A DNA stretch of 64,000 nt, taken from Comamonas sp. (lineage in GTDB: Bacteria; Pseudomonadota; Gammaproteobacteria; Burkholderiales; Burkholderiaceae_C). Shown one piece after another: positions 1 to 10,542 of this stretch. The stretch lies in the NCBI GenBank assembly GCA_031277805.1, contig JAITLR010000006.1, positions 1 to 64,000 of the forward strand, written 5' to 3'. Position 1 is the first letter of the stretch; each line of letters begins with the position of its first letter. The position numbers and the translations under genes are program-made. The notes below the pieces were generated by a model. That model was not told where the DNA came from, made no database searches, and worked only from the letters and a program-made list of their open reading frames with translations.

Positions 1-113
1 GGTTCAACCGGCGCTTTAATCTCAAAGCCATGGTTCCAAGGCTGCTCAATGCGTTGGCGCACACGGGACCCAGACCGTTGAAGATGTTACGTAACCCTGA
101 TTTATGTCGCTAA
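1..113 (+). pseudogene. C-terminal tail of an ORF entering from the left, transposase-like (IS4/IS5-type DDE C-terminus)
   Basis: Frame starting at base 3 reads FNRRFNLKAMVPRLLNALAHTGPRPLKMLRNPDLCR*, stop at 111-113. Resembles C-termini of DDE transposases. Only the tail is visible, so it may be an intact gene. Confidence 0.4.
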
Positions 114-121
114 TCAGGTAA

Positions 122-145
122 AACAGCCTGCAATTGCAGGCTGTT
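122..145. terminator. Perfect 24-nt palindrome AACAGCCTGCAATTGCAGGCTGTT between the convergent transposase-like tail and creatininase gene
   Basis: Perfect inverted repeat seen directly; only a weak T-tract on the minus strand. Confidence 0.5.
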
Positions 146-167
146 CCTACGTAAGCAGCTACCGAAT

Positions 168-1022
168 TCAAAGTGGCTGCGGCGAGTTCCCTACCGTGCT
201 CAGCGGCAGATCATGAATCTCGCCCAGCAGCGCGACCAGACCTGCTGCCGCGGATTGCACGACCTTCGCCCCGCGCTCGGCCGTGGCGGCGGTGGAGTTG
301 CCCACGGCGCCTGCCGGGTTGTAGTCCTCGATGGCCCAGCCCAGCTTGGCGCTGCGGCCGTTGCCGATGAAGTGATATTTTCCGGCCCGCACTTCCGAGG
401 TGGAGGCAAAGTTCTGCGCGCGCTCCATGTGTACGGTCTCAGGCGCCAGATGCAGCATCATTGAAGTTTCGACCTCGCCGCCATGAATGCCGAAGCGGTG
501 CTCATGCGCGCAGAACTGCTGGTTGGCTGCGTCATCGACCAGACCAAACCAGCTGGCACTGTAGACCAGCAGACCATGCTTGATACGCAGCTCGCGGGCC
601 ACGATATCCATCACGCTGACCTGGCCCCCATGGCCGTTGAGCAGCAACAGCTTTCTCACTCCCGCGCGCGCCACGCAGGCGCCCAGCTGCGTCCACAGCG
701 CGATCAGCGTAGCGGGCTCCAGCGTCAGCGTGCCCGCGTAGTTGCTGTGCTCCACCGACAGGCCAATGTTCTGCGGCGGCAGAAACAGCACCGGCAGATC
801 GGCAGGCAGTTGCGGCAAAGCCGCTGCCACCACGCCTTCGACCAGGCTGGCATCCACCGACAGCGGCAGATGTGGGCCATGCTGCTCCACCGCGCCCACG
901 GGCAGAACGGCCACGGTATCGGCGGCCAGCCCGCTGGCCTGGGCCAGCGCGAAATCATGGGCCGAGACCTGGGCCCAGAAACGTGAGGGCCAGCGCAGGA
1001 CGGAAGAGGTGGTGTTGCTCAT
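168..1022 (-). CDS. Creatininase family protein (creatinine amidohydrolase-like)
   Basis: Motifs LPVGAVEQHGPHLPLSVD, LLLLNGHGGQ and HGGEVETS typical of the creatininase family. Start chosen at MSNTTSS. Confidence 0.85.
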   Translation of the reverse strand: MSNTTSSVLRWPSRFWAQVSAHDFALAQASGLAADTVAVLPVGAVEQHGPHLPLSVDASLVEGVVAAALPQLPADLPVLFLPPQNIGLSVEHSNYAGTLTLEPATLIALWTQLGACVARAGVRKLLLLNGHGGQVSVMDIVARELRIKHGLLVYSASWFGLVDDAANQQFCAHEHRFGIHGGEVETSMMLHLAPETVHMERAQNFASTSEVRAGKYHFIGNGRSAKLGWAIEDYNPAGAVGNSTAATAERGAKVVQSAAAGLVALLGEIHDLPLSTVGNSPQPL

Positions 1023-1110
1023 GGCCCTCATCGTAGCGGCTGTGCCAGTCTGCTGGGCAGCAGTCGCCGTCTGTCAACACAGATTTGCAGCCTGCCCCCA
1101 CAATCGCTGC

Positions 1111-2700
1111 ATGCCCGAAGTCAGCACCCGCCCCTCCAAGTCCCAAACATCCAAACCGCGAACCCGTGACCTGACCCAGGGTCCGATTGCCAGCACCTTG
1201 CTGGTCTTTGCCCTGCCCATACTGGCGGGCAATGTGCTGCAGTCGCTCAATGGCTCGGTCAATGCCGTCTGGGTGGGCGGGCACCTGGGGGAGGCAGCGC
1301 TGACTGCCACGGCCAATGCCAACAATGTGATGTTTGCACTGATTGGCGCCATGTTCGGCGTCAGCATGGCCACGAATATCCTGATCGCCCAGTCCATGGG
1401 CGCGCGCAACATTGCCCAGGCCAAGCGCGTGCTGGGCAGCAGCGCCACCTTCTTCGGGCTGATCTCCCTGCTGCTGGCCGTGCTGGGCTGGCCGCTGTCG
1501 CACACGCTGATGCACTGGATGGGCACGCCCGAGGCCTCGCTGCCGCTGGCCGAGTCCTATCTCAAGGTCATCTTTCTGGCCATTCCGCTGCTGTTCATGT
1601 TCACTTTTGTGACGGCCGCTTTGCGGGGCTCTGGCGATACGCGCACGCCGTTCTGGTTCCTGCTGATCGTGGTGGTGCTCGATATTTCGATGAACCCGCT
1701 GCTGATCTTTGGCTGGGGCCCGGTGCCTGCCATGGGCATTCAGGGTTCGGCCGTGGCCACGCTGATTGCCAACGGCCTGAGCTTCTTCGCGTTGTTGGGC
1801 TGGCTGCACAAACGCCGTCACCCGCTGTGGATAGGTCGGCGCCAGCTAGGGCTGTTCAAGCCTGACTGGACGATTGTGCGCACGCTGGTCGTCAAAGGCC
1901 TGCCCATGGGCGTACAACTGATGATGATTTCCATGGCCATGATCGCCATGATCTCCCTGGTCAACGCCTTTGGCGTGCTGACTTCATCGGCCTATAGCGC
2001 GGCACTGCAGCTCTGGACCTATGTGCAGATGCCGGCCATGGCCATTGGCGCCGCCTGCTCGTCCATGGCTGCTCAGAATGTGGGCGCAGGCCTGTGGAAG
2101 CGCGTGGACGCCACGGCGCGTGCAGGCATGCTCATCAATGTGCTGCTGACCGGCGGCCTGATCGTTCTCATCGTGCTGCTGGACCGCCATGTGCTGGGCT
2201 GGTTTCTGCCCACGGGCAGCGCCTCGCTGGAGGTGGCACGCCACCTCAACCACATTGCCATCGGCTCGTTTTTGTTCTTTGGCGTGACCTTTGTGCTTTC
2301 TGGCGTGGTGCGTTCCACGGGCGCCGTGCTCGCCCCCATGCTGATTCTGGGCATTGCCATGTGGGGCATCCGCGTACCTGCGGCCAAATGGCTGCAGCCC
2401 CTGCTGGGCGTGGACGCCATCTGGTGGAGCTTTCCCATCAGCTCGGCAGCCTCGGTGCTCATGATCCTGGCCTATTACCGCTGGGGCAACTGGCGCAAGG
2501 CCCGGATGCTGCCCAAGGGAGCAGGTGCAGTGGCCTCCGCGCCAGCAGCCCCACTCAAGGCTGAAGCTGAGGCACCCGAGCTGGACAGCGATGCGCTGCT
2601 GGAGCAATCCCCTAGCTGTGACCGCGTGGCCATCCCCGCCGAAGTGGCAGGCCTGCCGCCAGGCCCTGTGGCCAATCAGGCCAAAGCGGTGGACTCCTGA
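1111..2700 (+). CDS. MATE family efflux transporter
   Basis: Multi-TM protein with TQGPIASTLLVFALPILAGNVLQSLNGSVNAVWVG and LRGSGDTRTP; start refined to MPEVSTRPSK. Confidence 0.88.
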   Translation: MPEVSTRPSKSQTSKPRTRDLTQGPIASTLLVFALPILAGNVLQSLNGSVNAVWVGGHLGEAALTATANANNVMFALIGAMFGVSMATNILIAQSMGARNIAQAKRVLGSSATFFGLISLLLAVLGWPLSHTLMHWMGTPEASLPLAESYLKVIFLAIPLLFMFTFVTAALRGSGDTRTPFWFLLIVVVLDISMNPLLIFGWGPVPAMGIQGSAVATLIANGLSFFALLGWLHKRRHPLWIGRRQLGLFKPDWTIVRTLVVKGLPMGVQLMMISMAMIAMISLVNAFGVLTSSAYSAALQLWTYVQMPAMAIGAACSSMAAQNVGAGLWKRVDATARAGMLINVLLTGGLIVLIVLLDRHVLGWFLPTGSASLEVARHLNHIAIGSFLFFGVTFVLSGVVRSTGAVLAPMLILGIAMWGIRVPAAKWLQPLLGVDAIWWSFPISSAASVLMILAYYRWGNWRKARMLPKGAGAVASAPAAPLKAEAEAPELDSDALLEQSPSCDRVAIPAEVAGLPPGPVANQAKAVDS

Positions 2701-2790
2701 TCCCAGGGGCTTGCGGCCCCTCATACTGCCTTCACCTTGCCAGCGCATACTGCCACGCTGGAACCAAATCATGCGATCACGCTCCCAGTA

Positions 2791-5058
2791 ATGGTCATGC
2801 CGTCCCGCCCTTCTTCTCCCCGTATCCACCTCAGCACTGCAGCGCTGTGGTTTTTTGCATTGTTTTTGATAGCTGTCAGCGCTTTACCCTTAAGCGCCAG
2901 AGCGCAAATCAACCTTAAAACCTCTGGCAGCGCTCCATCCTCTGTCGTTCAGACGCCGCGCGTGCGCGCGGAGCTGGTCGCACAAGCCCCCGATGGCGTG
3001 CAGCCCGGTCAGACCCTGTGGCTGGGCCTGCAACTGGCGCACGAACCGGGCTGGCATACCTACTGGAAAAACGCGGGGGACTCCGGCCTGCCCACCGATC
3101 TGCAGTGGCAGCTCCCTGCGGGGCTCAACGCTGGGGCCATAGCGTGGCCAGTCCCTCATGCTCTGCGCGTGGGTCCTCTGGTCAATTACGGCTACGAGGG
3201 CACCACCCTGCTACCTGTGCCCGTCAAGGTGGCAGCGGACTTCCAGGCTCCTGCCAGCGGCAGTGCAGAGATTCACCTCTCGGCCAACTGGCTGATCTGT
3301 CGTGTGGAATGCATCCCCGAAAGTGGCGAATTCACGCTGCAGCTGCCCGTACAGGGATCTACCGCCACCCATGGCGACGACTTTCTCAAGGCCCGCGCCC
3401 TGGAACCCGTACAGCTGAGCGCGGCGGGCAAAGCCACTGTACAAGCCGCCGCAGGTGATGACCGCATCAATGTCCGTATTTCCGGCCTGCCTGCGGCTCT
3501 GCGGGGCCTGCCTCTGGAGTTCTACCCCGAGAATGCAGACACATTCAAGCACGCTGCAGAGTCCGGCAAGGACTGGCAACAGCGCTGGGATGGCGGCGCC
3601 TGGGTCGCAGAAGGCTTGCCGCTATCGGATATGCGCGGCGAAACACCCAGGCAACTGGCCGTGGTCGTAGCCCTGCCAGCCGCAGCGCGCGACGCTGCCT
3701 TGTCTCAAGGCCAAGCCATTGCCTGGCGCAGCGAACTTGATGTGGATGGCAAATGGACAGCCGCTGCGCTGGCCGGCGTTTCTCCGGCTCTGGCAGCAGC
3801 ACTGGAAGCCAACAAAAGTGCGGCCGCAACGCCGGCTGCTCCGCCCCCGTCAGGCGCATCCAGCCTCTGGGCTGCACTGCTGGGCGGTCTGATCGGCGGC
3901 CTGATTCTCAACCTCATGCCCTGCGTCTTCCCGGTCCTGGCCATCAAGGTGCTGGGCTTTGCCGGCCACGGCCAGAACCAGCGTGCCCAGCGCATGGGTG
4001 GCCTGGCCTATGCCGCAGGCGTCATCCTGTCCTTCCTGGCACTGGGAGCACTGCTGCTGAGCCTGCGCGCTGCCGGTCAGCAACTGGGCTGGGGCTTTCA
4101 GCTGCAATCCCCGGCAGTGGTTTCTGTGCTTGCCGCCCTGTTCACCGTGCTGGGCCTGAACCTGGCCGGTCTGTTCGAGTTCGGCAGCATTCTGCCCAGC
4201 CGCCTGGCCAATGCCCAGGCACGCAACCCGGTCGCGGACTCCTTCCTGTCCGGCGTGCTGGCCGTGGCCATTGCCTCGCCCTGCACAGCCCCCTTCATGG
4301 GTGCGTCGCTGGGCTTTGCCATCGACATGCCCACGGCACAGGCCCTGACGGTGTTTGCCGCTCTTGGCGTAGGCATGGCCCTGCCCTATGTGCTGGCGGC
4401 CTTTGTGCCAGCCGTCATGCGCTGGCTGCCACGCCCCGGCGCCTGGATGCAGACCTTCCGCCATGCCATGGCTTTCCCCATGTTTGCCACCGTGGTCTGG
4501 CTGGTCTGGGTGCTGGGCCACCAAAGCGGCATGGACGCCGCAGCCTTGCTGCTGGCCTTGCTGCTGGCACTGGCGGCACTGATCTGGGCTCTGGGTCTGG
4601 CAGGCAAAAGCCGCGCCATCCTGGGCACTGTTGCCGTGCTGCTGGCTGCGGGCATCGGCTATTACGCAGCACCCATGATTTCCACACCTGCCGAGAACGT
4701 CACACAGACCAAGTCGGGCGAGCCCTGGCAGCCCTGGTCGGCTGAGAGAGTGCAGTCGCTGCAGTCGGCAGGGCAGCCCGTGTTTGTGGACTTCACCGCC
4801 GCCTGGTGCGTGACTTGCCAGGTCAACAAACGCACCACCCTGAACAGCGCCGAAGTGCTGCACGCTTTCGAGCAGCGCAAGGTGCAGCTGATGCGTGCCG
4901 ACTGGACACGTCAGGACCCTGCCATCACCCAGGCATTGCATGCCCTGGGCCGCAGCGGCGTACCCGTCTATGTGCTGTACGCCCCCGGAAAGCCTCCCGT
5001 GGTGCTGTCGGAACTGCTGAGCAAGTCCGAAGTTCTGGGAGCGCTTGAACAGATGTAG
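2791..5058 (+). CDS. DsbD/ScsB-type protein-disulfide reductase, with C-terminal thioredoxin domain
   Basis: Signal peptide, NWLICRVECIPESG motif of the DsbD/ScsB N-terminal domain, central CcdA-like TM region (LMPCVFPVLAIKVLGF, ASPCTAPFMG), C-terminal FTAAWCVTCQVNK. Confidence 0.88.
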   Translation: MVMPSRPSSPRIHLSTAALWFFALFLIAVSALPLSARAQINLKTSGSAPSSVVQTPRVRAELVAQAPDGVQPGQTLWLGLQLAHEPGWHTYWKNAGDSGLPTDLQWQLPAGLNAGAIAWPVPHALRVGPLVNYGYEGTTLLPVPVKVAADFQAPASGSAEIHLSANWLICRVECIPESGEFTLQLPVQGSTATHGDDFLKARALEPVQLSAAGKATVQAAAGDDRINVRISGLPAALRGLPLEFYPENADTFKHAAESGKDWQQRWDGGAWVAEGLPLSDMRGETPRQLAVVVALPAAARDAALSQGQAIAWRSELDVDGKWTAAALAGVSPALAAALEANKSAAATPAAPPPSGASSLWAALLGGLIGGLILNLMPCVFPVLAIKVLGFAGHGQNQRAQRMGGLAYAAGVILSFLALGALLLSLRAAGQQLGWGFQLQSPAVVSVLAALFTVLGLNLAGLFEFGSILPSRLANAQARNPVADSFLSGVLAVAIASPCTAPFMGASLGFAIDMPTAQALTVFAALGVGMALPYVLAAFVPAVMRWLPRPGAWMQTFRHAMAFPMFATVVWLVWVLGHQSGMDAAALLLALLLALAALIWALGLAGKSRAILGTVAVLLAAGIGYYAAPMISTPAENVTQTKSGEPWQPWSAERVQSLQSAGQPVFVDFTAAWCVTCQVNKRTTLNSAEVLHAFEQRKVQLMRADWTRQDPAITQALHALGRSGVPVYVLYAPGKPPVVLSELLSKSEVLGALEQM
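2862..2921 (+). repeat. Repeat family B copy 1, inside the DsbD-like signal peptide region
   Basis: tttttGATAGCTGTCAGCGCTTTACCCTTAAGCGCCAGAGCGCAAATCAACC. Confidence 0.75.
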
Positions 5059-5170
5059 GCCTGAGTCTCTCCCTATGGCACAAGCGCCGCAAACGGTCTA
5101 GACTGAATTCGTCTACCACCCAGGCGCTACCCGCACCTGCGGGCCGCCTGAACCGTTCAGGAGGTGAGCC

Positions 5171-5683
5171 ATGCATGCCGATCTCTCCCATTCCCCGACC
5201 CGGCGCCACCCTCTTTTGCGCGCTCTGGGCCTGGCCAGTTTGGCAATTGCAGGACTGATTCTTCCTTTCGTGTGGGATGTCCTGAGCCTGGTCAACGAGA
5301 TGCCCAAGATGAACTGGCTGCAGCACGCTCTGGCACAGGCCCCTGCGCTGAGCTGGCTGATGATGTTTGTCTGGGGTGCAGCCATCCCCGGAGTACTGCT
5401 GTGGAGCATGCATCAGTCAAAGCACCACAAGATAGCCACCATCGTTTCCATGCTGGTGCTGATGTGGGTTGCAGTGACCTGGTATGTGCACATGCCTGTC
5501 AGCGGTCAGTGCGACAGCCTGTATTCGCAATGGAGCTGGGCATGCACCGTTTTGCAGTGGGCTTACAGCCTGAGCCTTGGTCTGGCCACCGCGACCTATG
5601 TGTTCATCATGCTGGGACTGGGCCTGTCGGCATTGGGCCTGCTGGCCGAAGGGCTCGATGAAAAACCGGCTCACGCATCCTGA
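5171..5683 (+). CDS. Membrane protein of unknown function
   Basis: 170 aa with several TM segments; strong Shine-Dalgarno (aggaggtgagcc) just upstream. Confidence 0.7.
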   Translation: MHADLSHSPTRRHPLLRALGLASLAIAGLILPFVWDVLSLVNEMPKMNWLQHALAQAPALSWLMMFVWGAAIPGVLLWSMHQSKHHKIATIVSMLVLMWVAVTWYVHMPVSGQCDSLYSQWSWACTVLQWAYSLSLGLATATYVFIMLGLGLSALGLLAEGLDEKPAHAS

Positions 5684-5700
5684 TGCTCCGGCTGGTCACA

Positions 5701-5732
5701 AAAAAAAGCGCCCTCAGTGGGCGCTTTTTGTT
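5701..5732. terminator. Bidirectional Rho-independent terminator
   Basis: aaaaaAGCGCCC-tcagt-GGGCGCTttttgttt between convergent genes. Confidence 0.85.
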
Positions 5733-5747
5733 TGCGGAATATGCCGC

Positions 5748-6614
5748 TCAGCTCTTGCTGCCGCGCGCAAACAGGCGCAGATAGCGTGAGGGCAGATCCT
5801 GCATGCGCATCATGATGGGCAGGTCTGCGGTGTTGAAGTCACTGTCCCAGGCCGGTGCACCCAGCACCTTGGCTCCCGTGCGCAGATAGCCCTGGATCAA
5901 GGCGGGCGGTTCCACTTTCAGGGCGTCTGCCGAGACATGACTGATGTGCGCCAGCTCTTCGGGCAAGGCCACACGGGGACGCACCTGCAGCGCGGGCTCA
6001 GCCAGGTGTGTCTGGCGCAATTGCTGCCAGATACGCGCGGGCCCTTCGCCATGTGCCAGACCTGGATACTGCATGGGAATGCTGGCGCAGCCCACCATGG
6101 CTTCAAGCTGGTTGCGCTGCATGAATTCGGCCAGCGCCCCCCAGAGCGCCAGAATCACGCCCCCCTGGCGGTGATCGACATGCACGCAACTACGGCCCAG
6201 CTCCACCATGCGATCGCGCCAGGCGTTGATGGGCGTCAGGTCAAACTCCTGGTCGCTGTACAAGCCTCCTGCACGCTGGGCCTGGGCGGGAGTCAACAGA
6301 CGATAAGTGCCGATGACGCGCTCCTGCTCTTCATCGCAGATCATCAGGTGTTCGCAGAAGTCATCGAAAGCATCCACATCGTGGCCTGCCACCGGAGTCT
6401 GCAATACGGCCCCCATCTCCTGGGCAAACACCTGATAGCGCAGACGCTGTGCCTGACGGACTTCATCGAGGTGCCTGGCCCAGCGTACCTGCAAGCGCAG
6501 GGCTGGCTCTGCTGCATGTGAAGGAGAGGAGCGGGAAGAAAACGGAACAAGCGGTGACTGGGGTGTCGTGATGGCCTGGTTGTTCAGTGCATCAAGTACC
6601 TCGGGATGCCTCAT
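5748..6614 (-). CDS. GNAT/OlsB-like N-acyltransferase (ornithine-lipid/hemolysin-like family)
   Basis: LRYQVFAQEMGA, FDDFCEHLMICDE, ELGRSCVHVDHRQGGVILALWGALAEFM, IPMQYPG pattern of OlsB/HlyX-like acyltransferases. Confidence 0.75.
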   Translation of the reverse strand: MRHPEVLDALNNQAITTPQSPLVPFSSRSSPSHAAEPALRLQVRWARHLDEVRQAQRLRYQVFAQEMGAVLQTPVAGHDVDAFDDFCEHLMICDEEQERVIGTYRLLTPAQAQRAGGLYSDQEFDLTPINAWRDRMVELGRSCVHVDHRQGGVILALWGALAEFMQRNQLEAMVGCASIPMQYPGLAHGEGPARIWQQLRQTHLAEPALQVRPRVALPEELAHISHVSADALKVEPPALIQGYLRTGAKVLGAPAWDSDFNTADLPIMMRMQDLPSRYLRLFARGSKS

Positions 6615-6744
6615 CTCTGCTTTCCTCTCAGTGTTGGACGCAGTTGGCGGCCTGCCTGTGCCACACGGTGTGTCTGCGTGCGCTCATTGTGAAAAATGCA
6701 GATGAAGGCAGCGAGTCATTTTCATGACGTTTGAATGACAAGCA

Positions 6745-6774
6745 CGCAAGAAAAACGCAGCTCAAAAGCTGCGT
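6745..6774 (-). terminator. Rho-independent terminator for the livF-type gene
   Basis: Minus-strand hairpin ACGCAGCT-tttg-AGCTGCGT followed by tttt. Confidence 0.75.
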
Positions 6775-6796
6775 TGCAGGGTATGAAAGCGGAGAC

Positions 6797-7546
6797 TCAG
6801 GCAGCTTCGACCGCGTTCTTGTTCCCCATGCCCAGATAGGTCTCGATGATGCGCTTGTCACCTAGCAGATCACTGGCCTTTCCATTCAGTGCCACTGCCC
6901 CCATCTCCAGCACATAAGCCCGGTCTGCGACCTTGAGAGCAGCGCGAGCGTTCTGTTCGACCAACAACACGGAAACACCGTGGTTGCGCAGACTGGCCAC
7001 CACCTGCAGTACCTCCTTGACAATCAGCGGAGCCAGTCCCAGCGAGGGCTCATCCAGCATCAGCAAACGTGGCTTGGCCATCAGTGCACGGCCAATGGCC
7101 AGCATCTGACGCTCGCCACCAGAGAGCGTGGATGCCATCTGCGCCCGGCGCTCCTTCAAGCGCGGAAAGATGGCAAACACTTCTTCCATGCGCGCATTCT
7201 GGTCACGCTGCCCCTTGCGCCACAGGGAAAAGCCGCCAAGCAGCAAATTGTCTTCAACAGACATCTCGCCAAACAGCTCGCGCTTTTCGGGTACCAGGCC
7301 CAGCCCTCTGGCAACCATGCCCTCTACCGAAGGCTTGGCAATACGCTCCCCATCCAGCCGGATTTCACCCCTGGACGGCAGCAGCCCCATGGCCGCCGAA
7401 AGCAGCGTGGTCTTGCCCGCACCATTGGGTCCGATCACGGTGACGATCTCGCCGGCCTGCACGTTCAGATCAACATGGTGGACGGCCTCCACAGGACCGT
7501 AAAAAACGCTCAGCCCGCGCAATTCAAGCAATGTCTCGCCACTCAT
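6797..7546 (-). CDS. Branched-chain-type ABC transporter ATP-binding protein (LivF-like)
   Basis: Walker A GPNGAGKTT, signature LSGGERQMLAIGRALM, LivF-type VLLVEQNARAAL. Confidence 0.92.
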   Translation of the reverse strand: MSGETLLELRGLSVFYGPVEAVHHVDLNVQAGEIVTVIGPNGAGKTTLLSAAMGLLPSRGEIRLDGERIAKPSVEGMVARGLGLVPEKRELFGEMSVEDNLLLGGFSLWRKGQRDQNARMEEVFAIFPRLKERRAQMASTLSGGERQMLAIGRALMAKPRLLMLDEPSLGLAPLIVKEVLQVVASLRNHGVSVLLVEQNARAALKVADRAYVLEMGAVALNGKASDLLGDKRIIETYLGMGNKNAVEAA

Positions 7547-9426
7547 GCTGCGGTCTCCTCATCGTCACTACCACCCAGATAGGCGTCGAGCACACGTTGA
7601 TTGGTCTGAATCTGGGCTGGTGTGCCTTCGGCAATCACCGTGCCGAACTCCAGCACCGTGATGCGATCGGCCAGATTCATCACAAACTCCATATCGTGCT
7701 CCACGACCAGAATGCCAAGACCTTCGGCGCGCAACTGACGCAGCAGATCGGCCAGAGCCTGTTTTTCGAGGTGTCGCAGGCCAGCTGCAGGCTCGTCCAG
7801 CAGCAAGGCCGCCGGCTGGCCGGCCAGGGCCCGGGCAATTTCAACAATGCGCTGCTGACCCAGGGCCAGCGAGGCTGCAGGCACATCGGCATAGGGCTCC
7901 AGCCCGCATCTGTCGATCTGCTTGCGTGCCTCTGCCAGCAACGCAGCCTCCTCGCCCCTGTCCAGACGCAACATGGATGCCATCCATCCCCTGTGGGCCC
8001 GCTGGTGCGCGCCCAGCGCTACGTTCTCCAGCACCGAACGCTGCCCCAGCAGACGCACATGCTGGAAGGTGCGTCCCAAGCCCAGCGCGGCAAACCGGCG
8101 CGAAGGCGCATCGCCCATGACCTGCCCCATCAGCTGCACCTCGCCTTCTGTCGGCGAGTCAACCCCGGAGATCATGTTGAAGAAAGTGCTTTTACCCGCA
8201 CCATTGGGACCGATCAAGGCATGAACTTCACCGGCCTTGAGCTGCATGGAGACGTCGTTATTGGCCACCAGCCCACCAAATCTCTTGGTGACATGCTTGG
8301 CTTGCAGCAGCACCGTACCGACATCAGGCAAGGAGCGCTGATCCAGCGGCTGGAGCGTACCCTGCAGCTTTTTCTCCGGCGGTTGAACCAGCCCCGCCGT
8401 CAGGCGCTGCAGCGTGGGCCACAAACCCTCGGCAAAGCGTTGCAGCACCAGAACCATGAGCAGGCCGAAGACGATGACCTCAAAATTGCCGTTGCTGCCC
8501 AGCAAGGCCGGCAGAATGTCCTGCAGCTTTTCCTTGAGCAAGGTGATGATGGAGGCCCCCAGAACCGCGCCCCACAGATGACCAGCCCCACCGACCACGG
8601 CCATGAACAGGTATTCGATGCCAATGTTCAGGTTGAAAGGTGCAGGGCTGACAAAGCGCTGCATATGCGCATACAGCCAGCCCGACAACGTTGCCAGCAG
8701 CGCCGCCAGCACAAACAGCTTGACGCGGTAGCGCGCGGTATTCACACCCATGGATTCCGCCATGACCTGTCCACCCTTGAGGGAACGTATGGCTCTGCCC
8801 TCACGCGAGTCCAGCAGGTTGTAGAGCAGCCACATGGCCAGCAACACCACGGCCCAGATCACCACTCCCATGGTGCGCGAGGAAGACAGGTCAAACCCGG
8901 CGATCCTGATCGCGGGAATCCCTGTCAAACCGGTCTGACCGCCCAGGAATTCCATATTGCCGAACAGGTAATACAGGCTCAGACCCCAGGCGATGGTGCA
9001 CAGCGGCAGATAGTGGCCCTGCAACTTCACGGTGACCGATCCCAGTACCCAGGCAATGACAAAGGTGATGACAAAGCCCAGAACCAGGCCCAGCCAGGGC
9101 AGTGCCTGAATGCCAAGCAGGCCGCCCAGAGCATTGACGGCCATGGGTGATGTGCAGACCCAGGCCGTCGCATAGGCCCCGACCCCCACAAAGGCAGCCT
9201 GACCGAACGATGTCATTCCGCCCACACCTGTCAGCATCACCAGACCCAGCGCCACCATGGAATACAGGCCGATGTAGCAGAGCAGAACAATTGTGAAGTC
9301 AGGCAGAAAATTCCAGCTCAGCGCCAGAGCCAGAATCACCACGGCCGTCAGCATCCGTGTGCTGATCAGGCCTCGACGCACCGGCAGCACGGCAGTTGCT
9401 GCCTGGGTAGATACGGGCGTACTCAT
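7543..9426 (-). CDS. Branched-chain-type ABC transporter permease/ATP-binding fusion (LivM-LivG-like)
   Basis: N-terminal LivM permease ([26 protein letters not shown]) followed by LivG ATPase ([27 protein letters not shown]). Overlaps livF by 4 bp. Confidence 0.92.
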   Translation of the reverse strand: MSTPVSTQAATAVLPVRRGLISTRMLTAVVILALALSWNFLPDFTIVLLCYIGLYSMVALGLVMLTGVGGMTSFGQAAFVGVGAYATAWVCTSPMAVNALGGLLGIQALPWLGLVLGFVITFVIAWVLGSVTVKLQGHYLPLCTIAWGLSLYYLFGNMEFLGGQTGLTGIPAIRIAGFDLSSSRTMGVVIWAVVLLAMWLLYNLLDSREGRAIRSLKGGQVMAESMGVNTARYRVKLFVLAALLATLSGWLYAHMQRFVSPAPFNLNIGIEYLFMAVVGGAGHLWGAVLGASIITLLKEKLQDILPALLGSNGNFEVIVFGLLMVLVLQRFAEGLWPTLQRLTAGLVQPPEKKLQGTLQPLDQRSLPDVGTVLLQAKHVTKRFGGLVANNDVSMQLKAGEVHALIGPNGAGKSTFFNMISGVDSPTEGEVQLMGQVMGDAPSRRFAALGLGRTFQHVRLLGQRSVLENVALGAHQRAHRGWMASMLRLDRGEEAALLAEARKQIDRCGLEPYADVPAASLALGQQRIVEIARALAGQPAALLLDEPAAGLRHLEKQALADLLRQLRAEGLGILVVEHDMEFVMNLADRITVLEFGTVIAEGTPAQIQTNQRVLDAYLGGSDDEETAA

Positions 9427-10481
9427 TCTTCTTCCTCCACATGGTGGCTGCTACGCGAGCGCCACCACAGCACCGGAATGATCAAGGTGAAGACAAGAAC
9501 CTCCTTGTAGGCACTGGCCCAGAAGGAGGAAAACGCTTCCAGCAGACCCACCAGAACAGCACCCGCCAAGGCCAGCGGATAGCTGGCCAGCCCCCCCACA
9601 ATGGCGGCCACAAAGCCTTTGAGGCCGATCAGAAAGCCCGTGTCGTAGTACACGGTGGTCAGAGGTGCGATCAACAAACCGGAGATGGCGCCGATCAGCG
9701 CCGCCAGCGCAAAGCTCACATCACCGGCCAGCCCGGTGGGAATGCCCATCAAGCGCGCGCCCACGCGGTTGATGGCCGTGGCGCGCAGAGCCTTGCCAAC
9801 CATGGAGCGACCAAAGAACGCGAACAGCGCCAGCACCAGCGCAATGGTCACGCCGATGACGACCAGTGACTGGCCCGAAACCGGAATGTCTCCCAATTGG
9901 AAGGAGGCTTCTGAAAATGCGGGGGTACGTGAACCTTCTGCACCAAAGAAATAGAGCCCAAGCCCCACCAATACGCCGTGCATTGCTACGGAAACAATGA
10001 GCAGGCTGAGCACGGTGGCATTGGCCAGCGGACGATACACGAGACGGTACATCAGCGGCCCCATGGGAGTGATGATGGCCAAGGTGGTGACGGCCTGCAG
10101 CATCAACGAAGAAGGGCGTAGCACATACGCCAGCAAAAACGCCAGGCCCGGAGCGAGTACCGTCCAGAACAGCGAAGCGGGCCAGCTGACTTCTCGCCCC
10201 GTGAATGAACGCAAGATGTCGATCACCAGAACAATGGCTGCCAGCACCAGCAGCAACCAGAGCGTGGACGGCAAATGCTTGGCCTGCATCATGGCCAAGG
10301 TCAGCGCCCCAAAGGAAACAAACTCTCCCTGCGGTATGAAGATGACCCGGGTAACGGAAAAAACGAGCACCAGGGCCACCGCCAGCAGCCCATAGATGGC
10401 GCCGTTGACGATGCCATCCTGCCCAAGCAGCAAGGCAATCTGCAAATCCATGATGAAAACTTTCGCTGAAGCCGCCCGCAC
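9423..10481 (-). CDS. Branched-chain-type ABC transporter permease (LivH-like)
   Basis: [33 protein letters not shown] and [17 protein letters not shown]; overlaps next gene by 4 bp. Confidence 0.9.
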   Translation of the reverse strand: MRAASAKVFIMDLQIALLLGQDGIVNGAIYGLLAVALVLVFSVTRVIFIPQGEFVSFGALTLAMMQAKHLPSTLWLLLVLAAIVLVIDILRSFTGREVSWPASLFWTVLAPGLAFLLAYVLRPSSLMLQAVTTLAIITPMGPLMYRLVYRPLANATVLSLLIVSVAMHGVLVGLGLYFFGAEGSRTPAFSEASFQLGDIPVSGQSLVVIGVTIALVLALFAFFGRSMVGKALRATAINRVGARLMGIPTGLAGDVSFALAALIGAISGLLIAPLTTVYYDTGFLIGLKGFVAAIVGGLASYPLALAGAVLVGLLEAFSSFWASAYKEVLVFTLIIPVLWWRSRSSHHVEEEE

Positions 10482-10542
10482 CTCACCCAGCCTGCAAGCG
10501 CTGTGGCTTCAGGCAGGATGAAGAGTCATGGGCGTAACGGGC

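Noticed and set aside
742-1110. N-terminal extension of the MATE ORF
   Set aside because: Overlaps the creatininase gene; a start at 1111 gives a normal MATE N-terminus.
7531-9150. 539 aa plus-strand ORF
   Set aside because: Antisense to the LivM-LivG fusion; composition typical of a shadow ORF.
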